Shown: positions 17,201-25,918 of the stretch, in pieces | How positions within the stretch are numbered: position 1 is the first letter of the stretch | Layout of the letters: the number at the start of each line of letters is the position of its first letter | Notes under the pieces: generated by a model | Told to the model about the DNA's origin: nothing | Databases searched by the model: none | What the model saw: only the letters and a program-made list of their open reading frames with translations | Position numbers and translations under genes: made by a program | Assembly (NCBI GenBank): GCA_021790385.1 | Contig: JAJYDW010000018.1 | Span: 1-54,237, forward strand | DNA from: Planctomycetota bacterium | GTDB lineage: Bacteria; Planctomycetota; Phycisphaerae; WQYP01 | Reading direction: 5' to 3' | DNA: 54,237 nt

Positions 17201-18009
17201 TATCTTTAAGCATCCGTAGAAAGCCGGCTTTTCACGCCAGCCTTATCCTTGATCACGCCGAGCTTGCCGATTTGCTGTCCAGCCCGGGGCCGGTCCACAC
17301 CCCGGGCCGCCCGTCATCACCCCAACCCACCATTCGTACCCACCCCGCCAACCCAACATCCGGCCCTGCACAACCCTCCCCTGCAAATCCGCAACGGCCG
17401 ATCGTGATTCATCCGAATAGCACCACCCAGCCGTCCACAATTCCCACCCAGAAGCCCGGGGCCACCCGCCCGGCTACCACCGCCCCGGCGGATACTGATG
17501 ACAATCTACCTTCCAGAATTCCCGGCAAAAATACCGGCAAAGTTACCGCCTCCTTTAAGATGCGCGGAATCTGGGGCCAAACCAGCACCATGCGCGGCGA
17601 CGGCATATTATTGGTGCGCCATGCGGATATTTACAATGTGCCGCTGGCCATGGGACTTTTGCAGGTGGCAACACTACGGCTGCCGGTCAGTCACGCGTTT
17701 CAATTCTGCAAGATTGTATATTCCATCGACCATGGAACCATTCACTTCAAAAAAATTATTCTCACCAGCCCCGGAGTCAATCTGGACGGCCATGGCAATC
17801 TGCATCTGGCTTCGCAGCGGTTAAGGCTTACACTTGTTACCCATTCACCGCACGGCACCCGAATTCCCGTGCTGGGCCTGCTTTTCGGCCTGGTAAGATC
17901 GCAACTCCTACAACTTCAGGTGTATGGAACCCTGCAGCATCCCATGGTCATGCCAACGGCATTGAACATTCTTGAACTGCCTTTTCGCCTTTTTTCCCAC
18001 CGCAAGTAA
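14212..18009 (+). CDS. Large AsmA-like envelope protein
   Basis: A 1265-residue protein with a basic N-terminus, one membrane helix at about residues 35-57 and a very long periplasmic part. The region after the helix (ASIVLSNVLDGDVSVQSAHL) is typical of AsmA/YhdP/TamB-like proteins, and repeated blocks of the form YPLxHVHGxxxF occur in the middle. The C-terminal block (about 1110-1260, with MRGIWGQTSTMRGDGIL and VPLAMGLLQVATLRLP) resembles the AsmA C-terminal domain. Members of this superfamily bridge the inner and outer membrane and are linked to phospholipid transport. A proline/threonine-rich linker at about 1022-1103 is unusual. GTG at 14200 is an alternative start. It precedes the cell-wall genes. 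Confidence 0.72.
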   Translation: MAKYARANPSKWWKTRSVGRGHRSPHAMFVSPWRRLLSLAVLLALAAIIAILFYLMSPKRLSRMASIVLSNVLDGDVSVQSAHLSLAGTLQLTGVTLRTHSGSGPGRVLFSAHQVQLGFNWLGLITGRLHALRLVAIAPTLNLVHNLDTDRWNYQNFIQKKSANSTIAPGPIHSLPVILLQHASIRWGRISHGHYHIAGQSYVEGRLQPRPGVPSTYQFEIDQRTHRGGPPGIHVTGSWDLSTQNFVAHIRHIALNHALRRSLPLEIRNYLLKYHLQGNLTDIVFGVNPTNGITLRFALRAVTLQIPLTARRGGSYHLSVTGLSGILRFSRHAIAIRQLTGKLMGNAFVIPAAVFDGYNSGLPFQLTLLMPHLIIPRPAPAILQMRGFGAARAIFNRLRPSGTMALTMAIQRATKGEMPTIHGHIALQNVQARYVHFPYPLHHVHGVVDFSARAIHFIHVQGLAETFPCSLNGLVGINSDTAPIDLHISSNHAFFDRRLADCLPRAIHRIWNRFHPYGTGRFICHVTRTAGTTGAPHIAIHIFPTNVRASYRDFPYPLSHVHGELYFTPTQTKIIRLSATGPAHRGKIIFTGTVNYNPSNLATIQPKVRLTASAVPLNHRLMESLPRYYQAWIAKLYATGLVSMNAMITRGPHGQPDVAGTIGLTHGIMRPPELPWPLIHVHMQAYIDPDHFNINSLTAQAGAARPGLPVGTLQMQADINTQSNSNSTVLASGSWQHIVINPLPPSALPPRWKALWAKWRPAGPMNGTFSTTLTVHKRRTATIGSVALARLNIHVLPQQMSLAPTALPTPISDLTGMIHITQNRVALHHIAGIVGAIHLKAGGSYVYKTQALEMHGQADSSTIAATWLAKLPAKSRNFIAPLAPTAQWSLHLNLLTRTPLKTGDLWSFQGGLKLNDLATHGAIQSVCEHLTTHFTGSWNTRDSAPTIHANFTLAGFSIAGQTLQALTGKLSASPVTHLLKVEDLNGAIAGGAIAGHVSLSIRRKPAFHASLILDHAELADLLSSPGPVHTPGRPSSPQPTIRTHPANPTSGPAQPSPANPQRPIVIHPNSTTQPSTIPTQKPGATRPATTAPADTDDNLPSRIPGKNTGKVTASFKMRGIWGQTSTMRGDGILLVRHADIYNVPLAMGLLQVATLRLPVSHAFQFCKIVYSIDHGTIHFKKIILTSPGVNLDGHGNLHLASQRLRLTLVTHSPHGTRIPVLGLLFGLVRSQLLQLQVYGTLQHPMVMPTALNILELPFRLFSHRK

Positions 18010-18434
18010 GACTTCGCCATCCTGCAGCCCGGCCGGCATAGCGGCACTCCCAAGCGTCGCTGATGGCCCCCAACCGCACCTGTACTCCGCCAATACGCCA
18101 AGACTCCCGCACCGGGTGCAATTCCTGTCGATCTTCCATTTCACCTTCACGGCGATCAATATCCAGGTGCCATTGCTGCTTTGTGACCACATGCGCTCTT
18201 GCAAGCCCTTGTGTCCGGCCATGGTCAATTGCTACAATATAGGCAATTGGCCTGATAGGCGATTGGCTATGCCCGCGTATCTCCGGCCAGTGCACGGATG
18301 TAAAATCGGTGCAGACCAGGGATGGGTCCGTAACGTGACTGATATTTTGCCATACCGCACCAGCACACTTCGCAGACCAGCCTGGCAATTGCGTTCGTTT
18401 TTCGCGATACCTCTTTATACCTTAAGGATTGCCG
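18010..18434 (+). promoter_or_regulatory. Intergenic region with candidate ftsW promoter
   Basis: This 425-bp gap holds no recognisable gene. A candidate sigma70 promoter is TTGTGT (18209-18214), 18 bases, TACAAT (18233-18238), giving a leader of nearly 190 bases to ftsW. Overlapping minus-strand open frames here extend into the AsmA-like gene and show no known motif. Confidence 0.4.
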
Positions 18435-19811
18435 ATGACTGAACTTCACGAGCACACCCTGGTTCCCACACGTATGAACCGGCAGGATGGTCACAGCAAT
18501 GGGCACACGCCCGCCACGACGCAGCACGCTGTACCCGTCGCCCCCTGGAAACGGCTCGCCATCCGCCCGCTTGCTCTTTCGCTGGATCAGGTGCTCATAC
18601 TCATCGCCCTGACCTTGCTTGGCTTTGGTTTTCTTATGGTGCATAGCGCGGATGCCCGGGTTGGGCCGGTGAATTTTAGCACAGAATTAACCCGGCTGAT
18701 TTTCAGTGCCGTCACCATACACGTACTACTGGCCGTGGCGGCCATGTGGGCGCTCTCGCGACTCAATTACCGCAAACTCATTGGCCAACGCCTGGCCACC
18801 TCGCCCGCCACCATCCTGATGATTGTGTCTTTTTGTCTGCTCGTGCTGGTGCTCACCCATTTTGGAGCCCGAATCAACGGTGCCAAACGCTGGCTCGTGA
18901 TACCGCTGGGCAGCCATCGCATCAGCTTTGAACCATCCGAACTGGCCAAATGGGGCATGGTCCTGTTTATCGCCGCCTTTGCCGTACATCAGGCCGACCA
19001 GATCCGCAGTTTCTGGAAAGGATTTATTCCCCTTGTTGTCGCCACCGGCCTGATCTGCCTGCCCATTCTGGTGGAAGATTTCGGCACCGCCGTTCTGATT
19101 GGCACTGTTGCGGTGATGCTGATGCTGCTGGCCGGTTGCCGCTGGTGGCATATCGTCCTGCTGCTGCCGGTGGCGGCCGTGCTGGCCTATTTTGCCGTCT
19201 GGCACAGCGCCTATCGCCGCGAACGCCTGCTCATATTTTTGCACCCGCATCTGGACCCCAAAGGTGCCGGTTACAATCCCATTCAATCAATGTTGTCCTT
19301 TCACAGCGGTGGATTCTGGGGGCGGGGCCTGGGCAATGGCATCCAAAAAATGGGCTTTCTGCCGGAGGATAGTACGGATTTCATTTTCAGCCTCATTGCC
19401 GAGGAACTAGGATTCTTTGGCTGCATGTTGGTGATCTCACTTTTCATGGGTCTGACGATCTGCGGATGGATGGTCACGCACCGGGCTACAGACCTGTTCG
19501 GCAAGTTGCTCGCCTTTGGAGCCACCGCCATCATCGCATTTCAGGCCATGATGAATGTGGCCGTAGTTACTGTAACGGTACCCACCAAAGGAATCGCCCT
19601 GCCCCTGATTTCCGCCGGTGGCACAGGTTGGGTCCTAACCGCGGCGGCCATCGGCTTGCTGATGAGTGTCGAACGCGTGAATCGCCTGAAATCCCTGGCT
19701 GCACCCTGTGCCACCACCGGATCGCCTGACCGTCTGGGCTTACACGTGTTGTCCGCACGGGAATCACCGGTAATACCCGTCCGGCCCGTCCCGGCATCGG
19801 AGCAATCGTGA
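18435..19811 (+). CDS. ftsW: Septal peptidoglycan polymerase FtsW (SEDS family)
   Basis: A 458-residue SEDS protein with about ten membrane segments after a roughly 50-residue hydrophilic N-terminal extension. The family landmarks are RWLVIPLGSHRISFEPSE, the VEDFGTAVLIG stretch, the extracellular NPIQSMLSFHSGGFWGRGLG loop (broken into two conserved parts), and the C-terminal PTKGIALPLISAGGTGW. FtsW polymerises lipid II at the division site. The surrounding murG-murC-murB-ddl-ftsQ order identifies it as FtsW rather than RodA. ATG at 18435 has AAGG 7 bases upstream and is preferred to the in-frame TTG at 18429. The gene overlaps murG by 4 bases (GTGA). Confidence 0.92.
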   Translation: MTELHEHTLVPTRMNRQDGHSNGHTPATTQHAVPVAPWKRLAIRPLALSLDQVLILIALTLLGFGFLMVHSADARVGPVNFSTELTRLIFSAVTIHVLLAVAAMWALSRLNYRKLIGQRLATSPATILMIVSFCLLVLVLTHFGARINGAKRWLVIPLGSHRISFEPSELAKWGMVLFIAAFAVHQADQIRSFWKGFIPLVVATGLICLPILVEDFGTAVLIGTVAVMLMLLAGCRWWHIVLLLPVAAVLAYFAVWHSAYRRERLLIFLHPHLDPKGAGYNPIQSMLSFHSGGFWGRGLGNGIQKMGFLPEDSTDFIFSLIAEELGFFGCMLVISLFMGLTICGWMVTHRATDLFGKLLAFGATAIIAFQAMMNVAVVTVTVPTKGIALPLISAGGTGWVLTAAAIGLLMSVERVNRLKSLAAPCATTGSPDRLGLHVLSARESPVIPVRPVPASEQS

Positions 19812-21091
19812 GCCAACTCACCGGCCATATTGAAACACCAGAGGGAAAACTGGCTGTGGAAACGGTACCCGACGCCATCCCTCCCCTGCCCACGCCTGGG
19901 TCAAGCCTGCCGGTGCGTGTGATCATGGCGGGTGGCGGAACCGGCGGCCATGTCTATCCTGGACTGGCCGTGGCTGAAATTCTGCGGCAATGGTACACCG
20001 ATCGAGTGCACTTGGTATGGGCAGCCACGCCGCGCCCCATTGATCAGCGGCTGTTGGCGGGGTTCGGCCGAGATTATGTGGCTCAGCCGGTGCGAACATT
20101 GACTAAAAAGCCCTGGCAATGGTGGCCCTTTCTACATGCCTGGCGGGAAAGCTGCGCATATTGGAGAAATTATTTCCATCGGAATGCCGTTCATGGAGTG
20201 TTGGCGCTGGGTGGCTATGCCGCCGCACCGGCGGCCGTGGTCGCCTCGGAAATGCGCATTCCATTGGCGGTGCTCAATCCCGATTCGTTGCCCGGCGCGG
20301 CTAATCGTTTTTTAATGCGCCGCGCCGATCGAGTTTTTACGCAGTGGGATTTACAGGCTGCCGCCCTGGGCAAGTATGCCGCGAAAACGGTGGTTACCGG
20401 GTGCCCCATTCGACCATCCTTGACATGCTTATCCCGCCACCAAGCAGCCCTGCGACTGCAGATGGATCCTGATCGGCCCACACTGGTAATAACCGGCGCT
20501 TCCCTGGGTGCCAAAACCATTAACGATGCCATCATCGCCCTGCTGGATCAGCCCGACATTCTTGGAGTTCTACAGGGATCAGCCGCCGCCGAAAATAGCG
20601 GCCTATCCCACGGTCATTCGTCATGGCAGATCCTGCATCTGACCGGATTGGGACAGGCCGCAGCAGCGCGAACAGCAGCATGCAAATTCAAACCCGGATT
20701 TTGGAAGGTTCTCGAATATGCCGACGATATGGCCGCTGTCTGGGCGCTGGCTGATCTGGCCATTGCCAGAGCCGGTGCGGGGCTTTGCGCGGAATTGACC
20801 GCCTGTGGGGTGCCGGCAATTTTGTTGCCCTATCCATTTCATCGCGATAATCACCAGAAAGCCAATGCCGCCCATCTAACCGCCGCCGGAGCGGCAAGGA
20901 TGGTTACGGATGCCAGGGATGCCGCCATCAATGCCGAGGCGCTTCGTCCGGTTCTGGTGGAATTACTGAGCCATCCAACCGCGCGTCAGACCATGGCCCA
21001 GGCATCCCGACGTTTAGGCAGACCGCAGGCGGCCGCCGACGTAGCCCGTCGACTAATCCTGCTGATGACAGAGAAAGTCAACAGCCGATAA
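19808..21091 (+). CDS. murG: UDP-GlcNAc:lipid I N-acetylglucosaminyltransferase MurG
   Basis: A 427-residue MurG, which turns lipid I into lipid II on the inner face of the membrane. The signature GGGTGGHVYPGLAVA is at about residues 40-54, LALGGYAAAPA follows, and the donor-binding region is RAGAGLCAELTACGVPAI with PYPFHRDNHQKANA. The GTG start overlaps the ftsW stop codon. The 35-residue stretch before the glycine-rich loop is longer than usual; an internal ATG at 19924 would give the standard N-terminus, but the coupling overlap favours the GTG. Confidence 0.93.
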   Translation: MSQLTGHIETPEGKLAVETVPDAIPPLPTPGSSLPVRVIMAGGGTGGHVYPGLAVAEILRQWYTDRVHLVWAATPRPIDQRLLAGFGRDYVAQPVRTLTKKPWQWWPFLHAWRESCAYWRNYFHRNAVHGVLALGGYAAAPAAVVASEMRIPLAVLNPDSLPGAANRFLMRRADRVFTQWDLQAAALGKYAAKTVVTGCPIRPSLTCLSRHQAALRLQMDPDRPTLVITGASLGAKTINDAIIALLDQPDILGVLQGSAAAENSGLSHGHSSWQILHLTGLGQAAAARTAACKFKPGFWKVLEYADDMAAVWALADLAIARAGAGLCAELTACGVPAILLPYPFHRDNHQKANAAHLTAAGAARMVTDARDAAINAEALRPVLVELLSHPTARQTMAQASRRLGRPQAAADVARRLILLMTEKVNSR

Positions 21092-21123
21092 TGAGGTTGG
21101 GATTTCGGCGCGCAGTCTGAATC

Positions 21124-21145
21124 GTACCCGGTGTACAACGGGTAC
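21124..21145. other. Inverted repeat between murG and murC
   Basis: GTACCCG, an 8-base loop and CGGGTAC form a perfect 7-bp stem in the 163-bp gap. No T-run follows, so it is not a standard terminator. It could stabilise or process the polycistronic mRNA or be an operator. Confidence 0.3.
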
Positions 21146-21254
21146 CCTGTGCAGGCTAAATAACAGGTTGGCAGGCGGCGTCGGCTGCCATGGCCCAATC
21201 AGGTGCGTCAACACACTGCCGCTGACCTGACCCCCGAAAGGAGACTAAGTATCT

Positions 21255-22721
21255 GTGACTTTAGCGGCGATAAAACCAGGCGGTAAAATTACTTTGCAAT
21301 TAACTGACACTCCAGCGCATGGCGATGATTCTTCCGGCCCCAAGATCGATCCTTTTACCGGGCTTCACGTGCATTTTATAGGCATCGGCGGCAGCGGTAT
21401 GAACGGCCTGGCACAGATGCTTATTCAATCGCGGGCCATTGTTTCCGGCACCGACCGCACCCGGTCGATGGCTACCGAAAAACTCAGTGCGCTGGGTGCC
21501 TGCATCGCCTATGATCACGGTGCTGCCGCCATCCCAGCGGAATGTGATATGGTCATTCATTCCGCCGCCATCAAAGCCGACCACCCGGAAATGATCGAGG
21601 CCTCCCGTCGCGGCCTTAAAATTCTCAAATATGCTCAGCTTCTCGGCCACATGATGGCGTCCAGGTGTGGCATTGCCATTGCCGGCACTCATGGCAAGTC
21701 CACCACTACTGCCATGACCGCCTATGCCCTCACCCAGGCCGCAATGGATCCATCGTTTGTAGTGGGGGCGCATTGCCGCCAGTTGCAAGGTTCCGCCCAC
21801 GGTGGCACCGGAAATCTCTTCGTGGTCGAAGCCTGTGAATACGACCGCAGCTTTCTCAACCTTCGTCCGCATATCGCAGCCATATTGAACATTGAAGAAG
21901 ACCACTTGGATTACTACCGCGATATTCACGAAATTGTCGAGGCCTTTGCGCAACTTTTGCGGCAGGTGAATCCGGCCGGTACGATTATTACCCATGTCCA
22001 GGATGAACACTGCATGGCCGCGGCGCGAGCTGCCGGTGTCAAAGTCGAAACCTATGGCATTGAAACAGAGGCCTGCTGGCAGGCCGTGAATTTGGCCACT
22101 GCCAATGGCCGGCAATCTTTTGACGTGCTATACAATAACCATGCGATGGGCCGGATCTCAATCCGGCTGGCGGGCCGACATAATGTAGGCAATGCCTTGG
22201 TAACCGCGGCCATCGGCACGCATTGCGGTGCCAATTGGGGGTCGGTGGCGGACGGAATTGCCAATTTTGGCGGGGTAGATCGCCGCAGTGAGTTTCTCGG
22301 GCAGCGTGGTGGAATCAATTTTGTCGATGATTACGGCCACCACCCCACCGAAATTCGCGCCACCCTTCAGGCCTTGCGCGGCCATTATGCACCGCGGCGG
22401 CTGATCTGTGTGTTTCAGCCGCACCAGCACAGCCGCACCCGGTTTTTACTCAATGATTTCGCCCGTAGCTTTGCCCATGCAGATCTTACGATTGTCCCGG
22501 ATATATACTTCGTCCGCGACAGCGAACTCGACCGTCAGGCCGTTAATGCCGCCATGCTCGTGGACCGCATCCGCGACAATGGACGCCAGGCAAGGTATAT
22601 TCCGGACTTCCCGGGTATTATAAATTATCTGCAGGGACAACTGCAGCCCGGAGATTTAGTGGTATCCATGGGCGCTGGCCCCGTTTGGGAAATTACACAT
22701 GAATTGGTACGCCGGTTTTGA
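21255..22721 (+). CDS. murC: UDP-N-acetylmuramate--L-alanine ligase
   Basis: A 488-residue Mur ligase that adds L-alanine to UDP-MurNAc with ATP. The N-terminal Rossmann part has HFIGIGGSGMNGLAQ, the ATP loop is AGTHGKSTTTAM, the metal-binding region contains VEACEYDRSFL, and the C-terminal domain shows DDYGHHPTEIRATL and FQPHQHSRT. The start is GTG at 21255 with AAAGGAG about 12 bases upstream, a slightly long distance. The hydrophilic leader of about 35 residues before the glycine-rich loop is longer than in E. coli. The gene overlaps murB by 23 bases. Confidence 0.95.
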   Translation: MTLAAIKPGGKITLQLTDTPAHGDDSSGPKIDPFTGLHVHFIGIGGSGMNGLAQMLIQSRAIVSGTDRTRSMATEKLSALGACIAYDHGAAAIPAECDMVIHSAAIKADHPEMIEASRRGLKILKYAQLLGHMMASRCGIAIAGTHGKSTTTAMTAYALTQAAMDPSFVVGAHCRQLQGSAHGGTGNLFVVEACEYDRSFLNLRPHIAAILNIEEDHLDYYRDIHEIVEAFAQLLRQVNPAGTIITHVQDEHCMAAARAAGVKVETYGIETEACWQAVNLATANGRQSFDVLYNNHAMGRISIRLAGRHNVGNALVTAAIGTHCGANWGSVADGIANFGGVDRRSEFLGQRGGINFVDDYGHHPTEIRATLQALRGHYAPRRLICVFQPHQHSRTRFLLNDFARSFAHADLTIVPDIYFVRDSELDRQAVNAAMLVDRIRDNGRQARYIPDFPGIINYLQGQLQPGDLVVSMGAGPVWEITHELVRRF

Positions 22722-23577
22722 GACCGCGGTAACGGAAAATGTACCTTTGGCACCCAAGACGTGGTTTAACGTCGGCGGTCCGGCGCGTTATTTTGTCGAG
22801 CCGGAAGATGTTGCCCAGACCGCCGCCATCCTGCTGCGTCTGCGCGAAAATGACATCCCCATCTACGTCCTCGGTTCCGGAGCCAATCTGCTGGTCAGCG
22901 ATGCCGGCGTCAACGGAGCCGTCATTCATCTCAATCGCAGTGCATTCAAAACCATGGCATTCGAGGGACGTCAAGTTTCCGCCGGTGCCGGGGCTGATGT
23001 TCAACGATTAATCCGCGAATGTGCACACAAGGGGCTTTCTGGCCTGGAATGTCTGGCGGGAATTCCAGGCACAGTGGGCGGCGAAGTACGGATGAACGCC
23101 GGCGGTGCCTTTGGAGATATCGGATCGCAGGTGCTGGACGTTACCGTAATGGATATCAACGGCCAGAGCTATACCCGGCAGCGCGATGATCTGGTCTTTG
23201 AATATCGCCACTCGAACATTACCGCCAAACTGATTCTCGCTGCCACCTTTGAACTTATCCCGGACGACCCCAACCGAATTGCCGAAAAAGTCAAGGAAAT
23301 CTGGATGTTCAAACGCAACTCCCAGCCGCTGGCCGAAAATAACGCCGGTTGTATTTTTAAGAATGTCAACGGTACTTCCGCCGGCCAGTTAATTGATAAA
23401 ACCGGCCTTAAGGGCCTGCGCATCGGCGGGGCTGAAGTTTCCCAGAGGCATGCCAATTTCATAGTGGCCAAACCTGGATGCCAAGCTGCCGATATCCAAG
23501 CCCTTATCACGCAGGTACGCAGGCGCGTCCAGGAAAAATTCTCGGTCATTCTGGAAACCGAAGTCGTCATCTGGTAG
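22699..23577 (+). CDS. murB: UDP-N-acetylenolpyruvoylglucosamine reductase
   Basis: A 292-residue MurB, the FAD enzyme that makes UDP-MurNAc with NADPH. Diagnostic segments are TWFNVGGPARYFVEP, LGSGANLLVSDAGV, GLECLAGIPGTVGGEVRMNAGG with the FAD site, and the catalytic serine-like region SAGQLIDKTGLKG followed by GGAEVSQRHANFIV. The length suggests the type II form. The start ATG lies inside the end of murC, so translation is probably coupled. Confidence 0.95.
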   Translation: MNWYAGFETAVTENVPLAPKTWFNVGGPARYFVEPEDVAQTAAILLRLRENDIPIYVLGSGANLLVSDAGVNGAVIHLNRSAFKTMAFEGRQVSAGAGADVQRLIRECAHKGLSGLECLAGIPGTVGGEVRMNAGGAFGDIGSQVLDVTVMDINGQSYTRQRDDLVFEYRHSNITAKLILAATFELIPDDPNRIAEKVKEIWMFKRNSQPLAENNAGCIFKNVNGTSAGQLIDKTGLKGLRIGGAEVSQRHANFIVAKPGCQAADIQALITQVRRRVQEKFSVILETEVVIW

Positions 23578-23647
23578 CCTACGCCAGGGTGACTCATCGG
23601 CTGATCCGCGTATCGGCCGCGGATGCCGGCTTAACAAAGGTATGGTC

Positions 23648-24610
23648 ATGGACGACAACCCAAAATCTCTGGCTATTACACTTCTGGCGGGCGGTATATC
23701 CTCCGAACGTGAAATTTCTCTTTTGACCGGAGAGCAAATTGCCGCCGCACTGCGCCGTTGCGGCCACCGTGTCTTTCAGGCGGATATTGCCCCCACCAAT
23801 CTTGCCGCACTCGACCATCAGCCATGCGATGTTGTTTTTCCGGCACTGCATGGAACCTTCGGCGAAGACGGCGGTATCCAGGAAATTCTAGAACAGCGCC
23901 GCCTGCCCTTTGTAGGTTCCGATTCCACCTGCTCACGCCTGGCCATGGACAAACTGGCCACCAAACAAAAGCTGCTCGAAAATTCCGTCCCCACTCCCGA
24001 CTGGCAGGTGGTATACACCGGTAAATTCAAGGACAGTTGGGTGCCCGCCAGCGGTATCGGCTATCCGTGTGTAATTAAACCCATTGCCGAAGGCAGCAGT
24101 GTGGACTGTGCTGTGTGCCGCAATGCCCAGGAGGCCCGCCAGCATCTGGCCTCTACGCTGTCCCGCCATGGAAGCATGTTGGTGGAACGCTTTATCACCG
24201 GACCGGAACTGACTGTGGGAATTATCAATGGCACCCCCCTGCCCACCATTGAAATTCGATCCAAGGTGAACTTTTATGATTACCAGGCTAAATACGTCCG
24301 TCCCGATACCCAATACCTTTTTGAGATTGACCTGCCTGCCACTGTACTTGATGCAGTACGAGCCGCCGCTTTAGACACCTGGCGACTCGTCGGTGCCCGC
24401 CATCTGGCCCGGGTGGATATCATGGTGGATGCCACCACTTTACGGCCATCCGTGCTGGAAATTAACACCATGCCCGGCTTTACCAGCCATTCACTGGTAC
24501 CCAAAGCTGCTCAACATGCCGGCATCTCTTTTGAAAAACTCTGTGATCGCCTGGTGCAGATGGCCCGCCGCGATGGAATTGTTGCCTCTGCGCCCAACCG
24601 CGGAAAGTGA
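23648..24610 (+). CDS. ddl: D-alanine--D-alanine ligase
   Basis: A 320-residue ATP-grasp ligase that makes D-Ala-D-Ala for the peptidoglycan stem. Motifs are LLAGGISSEREISLLTG, FPALHGTFGEDGGIQ, the substrate-sensing PFVGSDSTCSRLAMDK, the ATP-grasp lysine in YPCVIKPIAEGSSVD, and the metal-binding LEINTMPGFTSHSLVP. ATG at 23648 has AAAGG 7 bases upstream; another ATG at 23642 is too close to it. The gene overlaps the next one by 4 bases (GTGA). Confidence 0.95.
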   Translation: MDDNPKSLAITLLAGGISSEREISLLTGEQIAAALRRCGHRVFQADIAPTNLAALDHQPCDVVFPALHGTFGEDGGIQEILEQRRLPFVGSDSTCSRLAMDKLATKQKLLENSVPTPDWQVVYTGKFKDSWVPASGIGYPCVIKPIAEGSSVDCAVCRNAQEARQHLASTLSRHGSMLVERFITGPELTVGIINGTPLPTIEIRSKVNFYDYQAKYVRPDTQYLFEIDLPATVLDAVRAAALDTWRLVGARHLARVDIMVDATTLRPSVLEINTMPGFTSHSLVPKAAQHAGISFEKLCDRLVQMARRDGIVASAPNRGK

Positions 24611-25566
24611 ATGTGAACGCCATGGCCGATGACCATAACAGGATGCATATCCGCCGACCCTGGCAAATTCCCTGGGTGCGCGGCCTACTGGCTGCTTGTG
24701 TGGTTGGTGCGGTTGCGGCCGCCAGCATTGAATCCTGGCACTATATTCACAATTATGCCCGGAAAATTATTCAACAGCGCGATCGCCGCCCCTTAAAACG
24801 CATTGTCCTGCTGAATACCCCGCACTGGCTTTCCAAAAGCCTCCTCGATCAGATTGCCCAGGAAGCTGTCAACTATACCATTTTCAATCCGCGCCATCCG
24901 GATTACGCCATGCAACTGCGCGATCCCCTCAATGGCAACATTCTTAAAATCCTCGCCCGTCACTATTTGCAGGATCAAAGTGTCGGCGAAAACGCCTGGA
25001 TCAAACGCATTACTTTTATCCGCCGGGCGTGGATGCCCCGTGCGCAAATCATCCAGATCGCCGCCGTTTATCGCCAGCCGGCGGCCGTCGTAGTTGGCCC
25101 CACCGGCGGTTACCTCCTGTCACCCGGCGGTGTGCGCCTGCCCGGCCTGTATAAGACCAGCCAACTTTCTGCGCTCCGCTGGCTTATCCAGATCATCGGC
25201 AGCCAGGCTGTCCCACCGGCGGCCGGTTCCCATGTGGATGCCCCGCGTGTAAAAGTGGCCCTGCAACTGATACATTTGCTCTCACCCCAGCCGTATTATG
25301 GCCAGATTGCCGCGATAGACATGCATAACCTGGGTGGCAAAATCAGCTCTCTGGCTCCGCAAATAACGCTTATCACCCGCTTTGGTACACACGTATGGTG
25401 GGGCCGCGCTCCGGGCCATGAAGGCTTTTATGAAGTACCAGCAGCCCGCAAGCTCCAATCCCTGGCCAAGATCTACGCCCGCTTTGGCCGCATTGATGCC
25501 GGCCGGGCCTATGTTGACATCCGCGGCGACCAGGTGCTGGTGCCCAAGCCCACCACTCAACCCTGA
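24607..25566 (+). CDS. FtsQ/DivIB-like cell division protein (probable)
   Basis: A 319-residue protein with a basic N-terminal cytoplasmic tail of about 25 residues, one membrane helix (GLLAACVVGAVAAASI) and a large periplasmic domain. This bitopic layout, the size and the position directly after ddl in a division/cell-wall cluster fit FtsQ, which scaffolds the divisome. Sequence conservation is weak. The stretch VGENAWIKRITFIRRAWMP may be the POTRA part, and LITRFGTHVWWGRAPGHEG resembles the C-terminal beta domain, where family members read 'dlR ... v wG'. The GTG start overlaps the ddl stop. Neither ftsA nor ftsZ follows. Confidence 0.68.
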   Translation: MNVNAMADDHNRMHIRRPWQIPWVRGLLAACVVGAVAAASIESWHYIHNYARKIIQQRDRRPLKRIVLLNTPHWLSKSLLDQIAQEAVNYTIFNPRHPDYAMQLRDPLNGNILKILARHYLQDQSVGENAWIKRITFIRRAWMPRAQIIQIAAVYRQPAAVVVGPTGGYLLSPGGVRLPGLYKTSQLSALRWLIQIIGSQAVPPAAGSHVDAPRVKVALQLIHLLSPQPYYGQIAAIDMHNLGGKISSLAPQITLITRFGTHVWWGRAPGHEGFYEVPAARKLQSLAKIYARFGRIDAGRAYVDIRGDQVLVPKPTTQP

Positions 25567-25918
25567 AGGTTGCCAGCCCGGCCAGGCAATAGCCCAGTTG
25601 GATAATGGTTCACCCCCGCCCCCAACAAAATTGTCCGGGCGGTTCATCAGCGACGCAATAAGGGGCCGCGCAAAAATAAATTCATATTTTACGGCGCAGG
25701 AGTGTTGGTCGTCGGCGAGGCGCGAGCGACGCGCATACCCCACCTGCGGTTCTGTAAGGAGCGAACAACGACGCCCGCGGCCAAAAGAAACAGCCGGAAA
25801 GTGCGACGTTATTCTTGCGCGGTCCCGAACCGCCGCAAATTTTCGATTTCTACGGTATCATCTCATCCTGGTAAGTGTGCCGGAAAGCTGTTCTTTCCGC
25901 CGCCCCAGCGAGCAGCTA
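25567..25918. other. Intergenic region carrying a dispersed repeat
   Basis: This 352-bp gap between the ftsQ-like gene and the beta-lactamase-fold gene is largely filled by repeat copy B (25660-25828). No promoter could be assigned with confidence. An open frame crossing the gap in frame with the downstream gene appears to be fortuitous. Confidence 0.6.
25660..25828 (+). repeat. Dispersed repeat, copy B
   Basis: This copy matches the minus strand of 435-602. Shared blocks include AATAAATTCAT, TTTTACGGCGCAGGAG, GTAAGGAGCGA and CCGGAAAGTG. The two copies lie 25 kb apart in opposite orientation, both in intergenic DNA at the ends of transcription units. Confidence 0.75.

Noticed and set aside
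17948..18388. A 146-codon minus-strand open frame in the gap before ftsW
   Set aside because: No motif, no ribosome site of note, and it overlaps the end of the AsmA-like gene.
25382..25918. N-terminal extension of the beta-lactamase-fold protein
   Set aside because: It overlaps the ftsQ-like gene and repeat copy B, and family-like sequence starts only at 25919.
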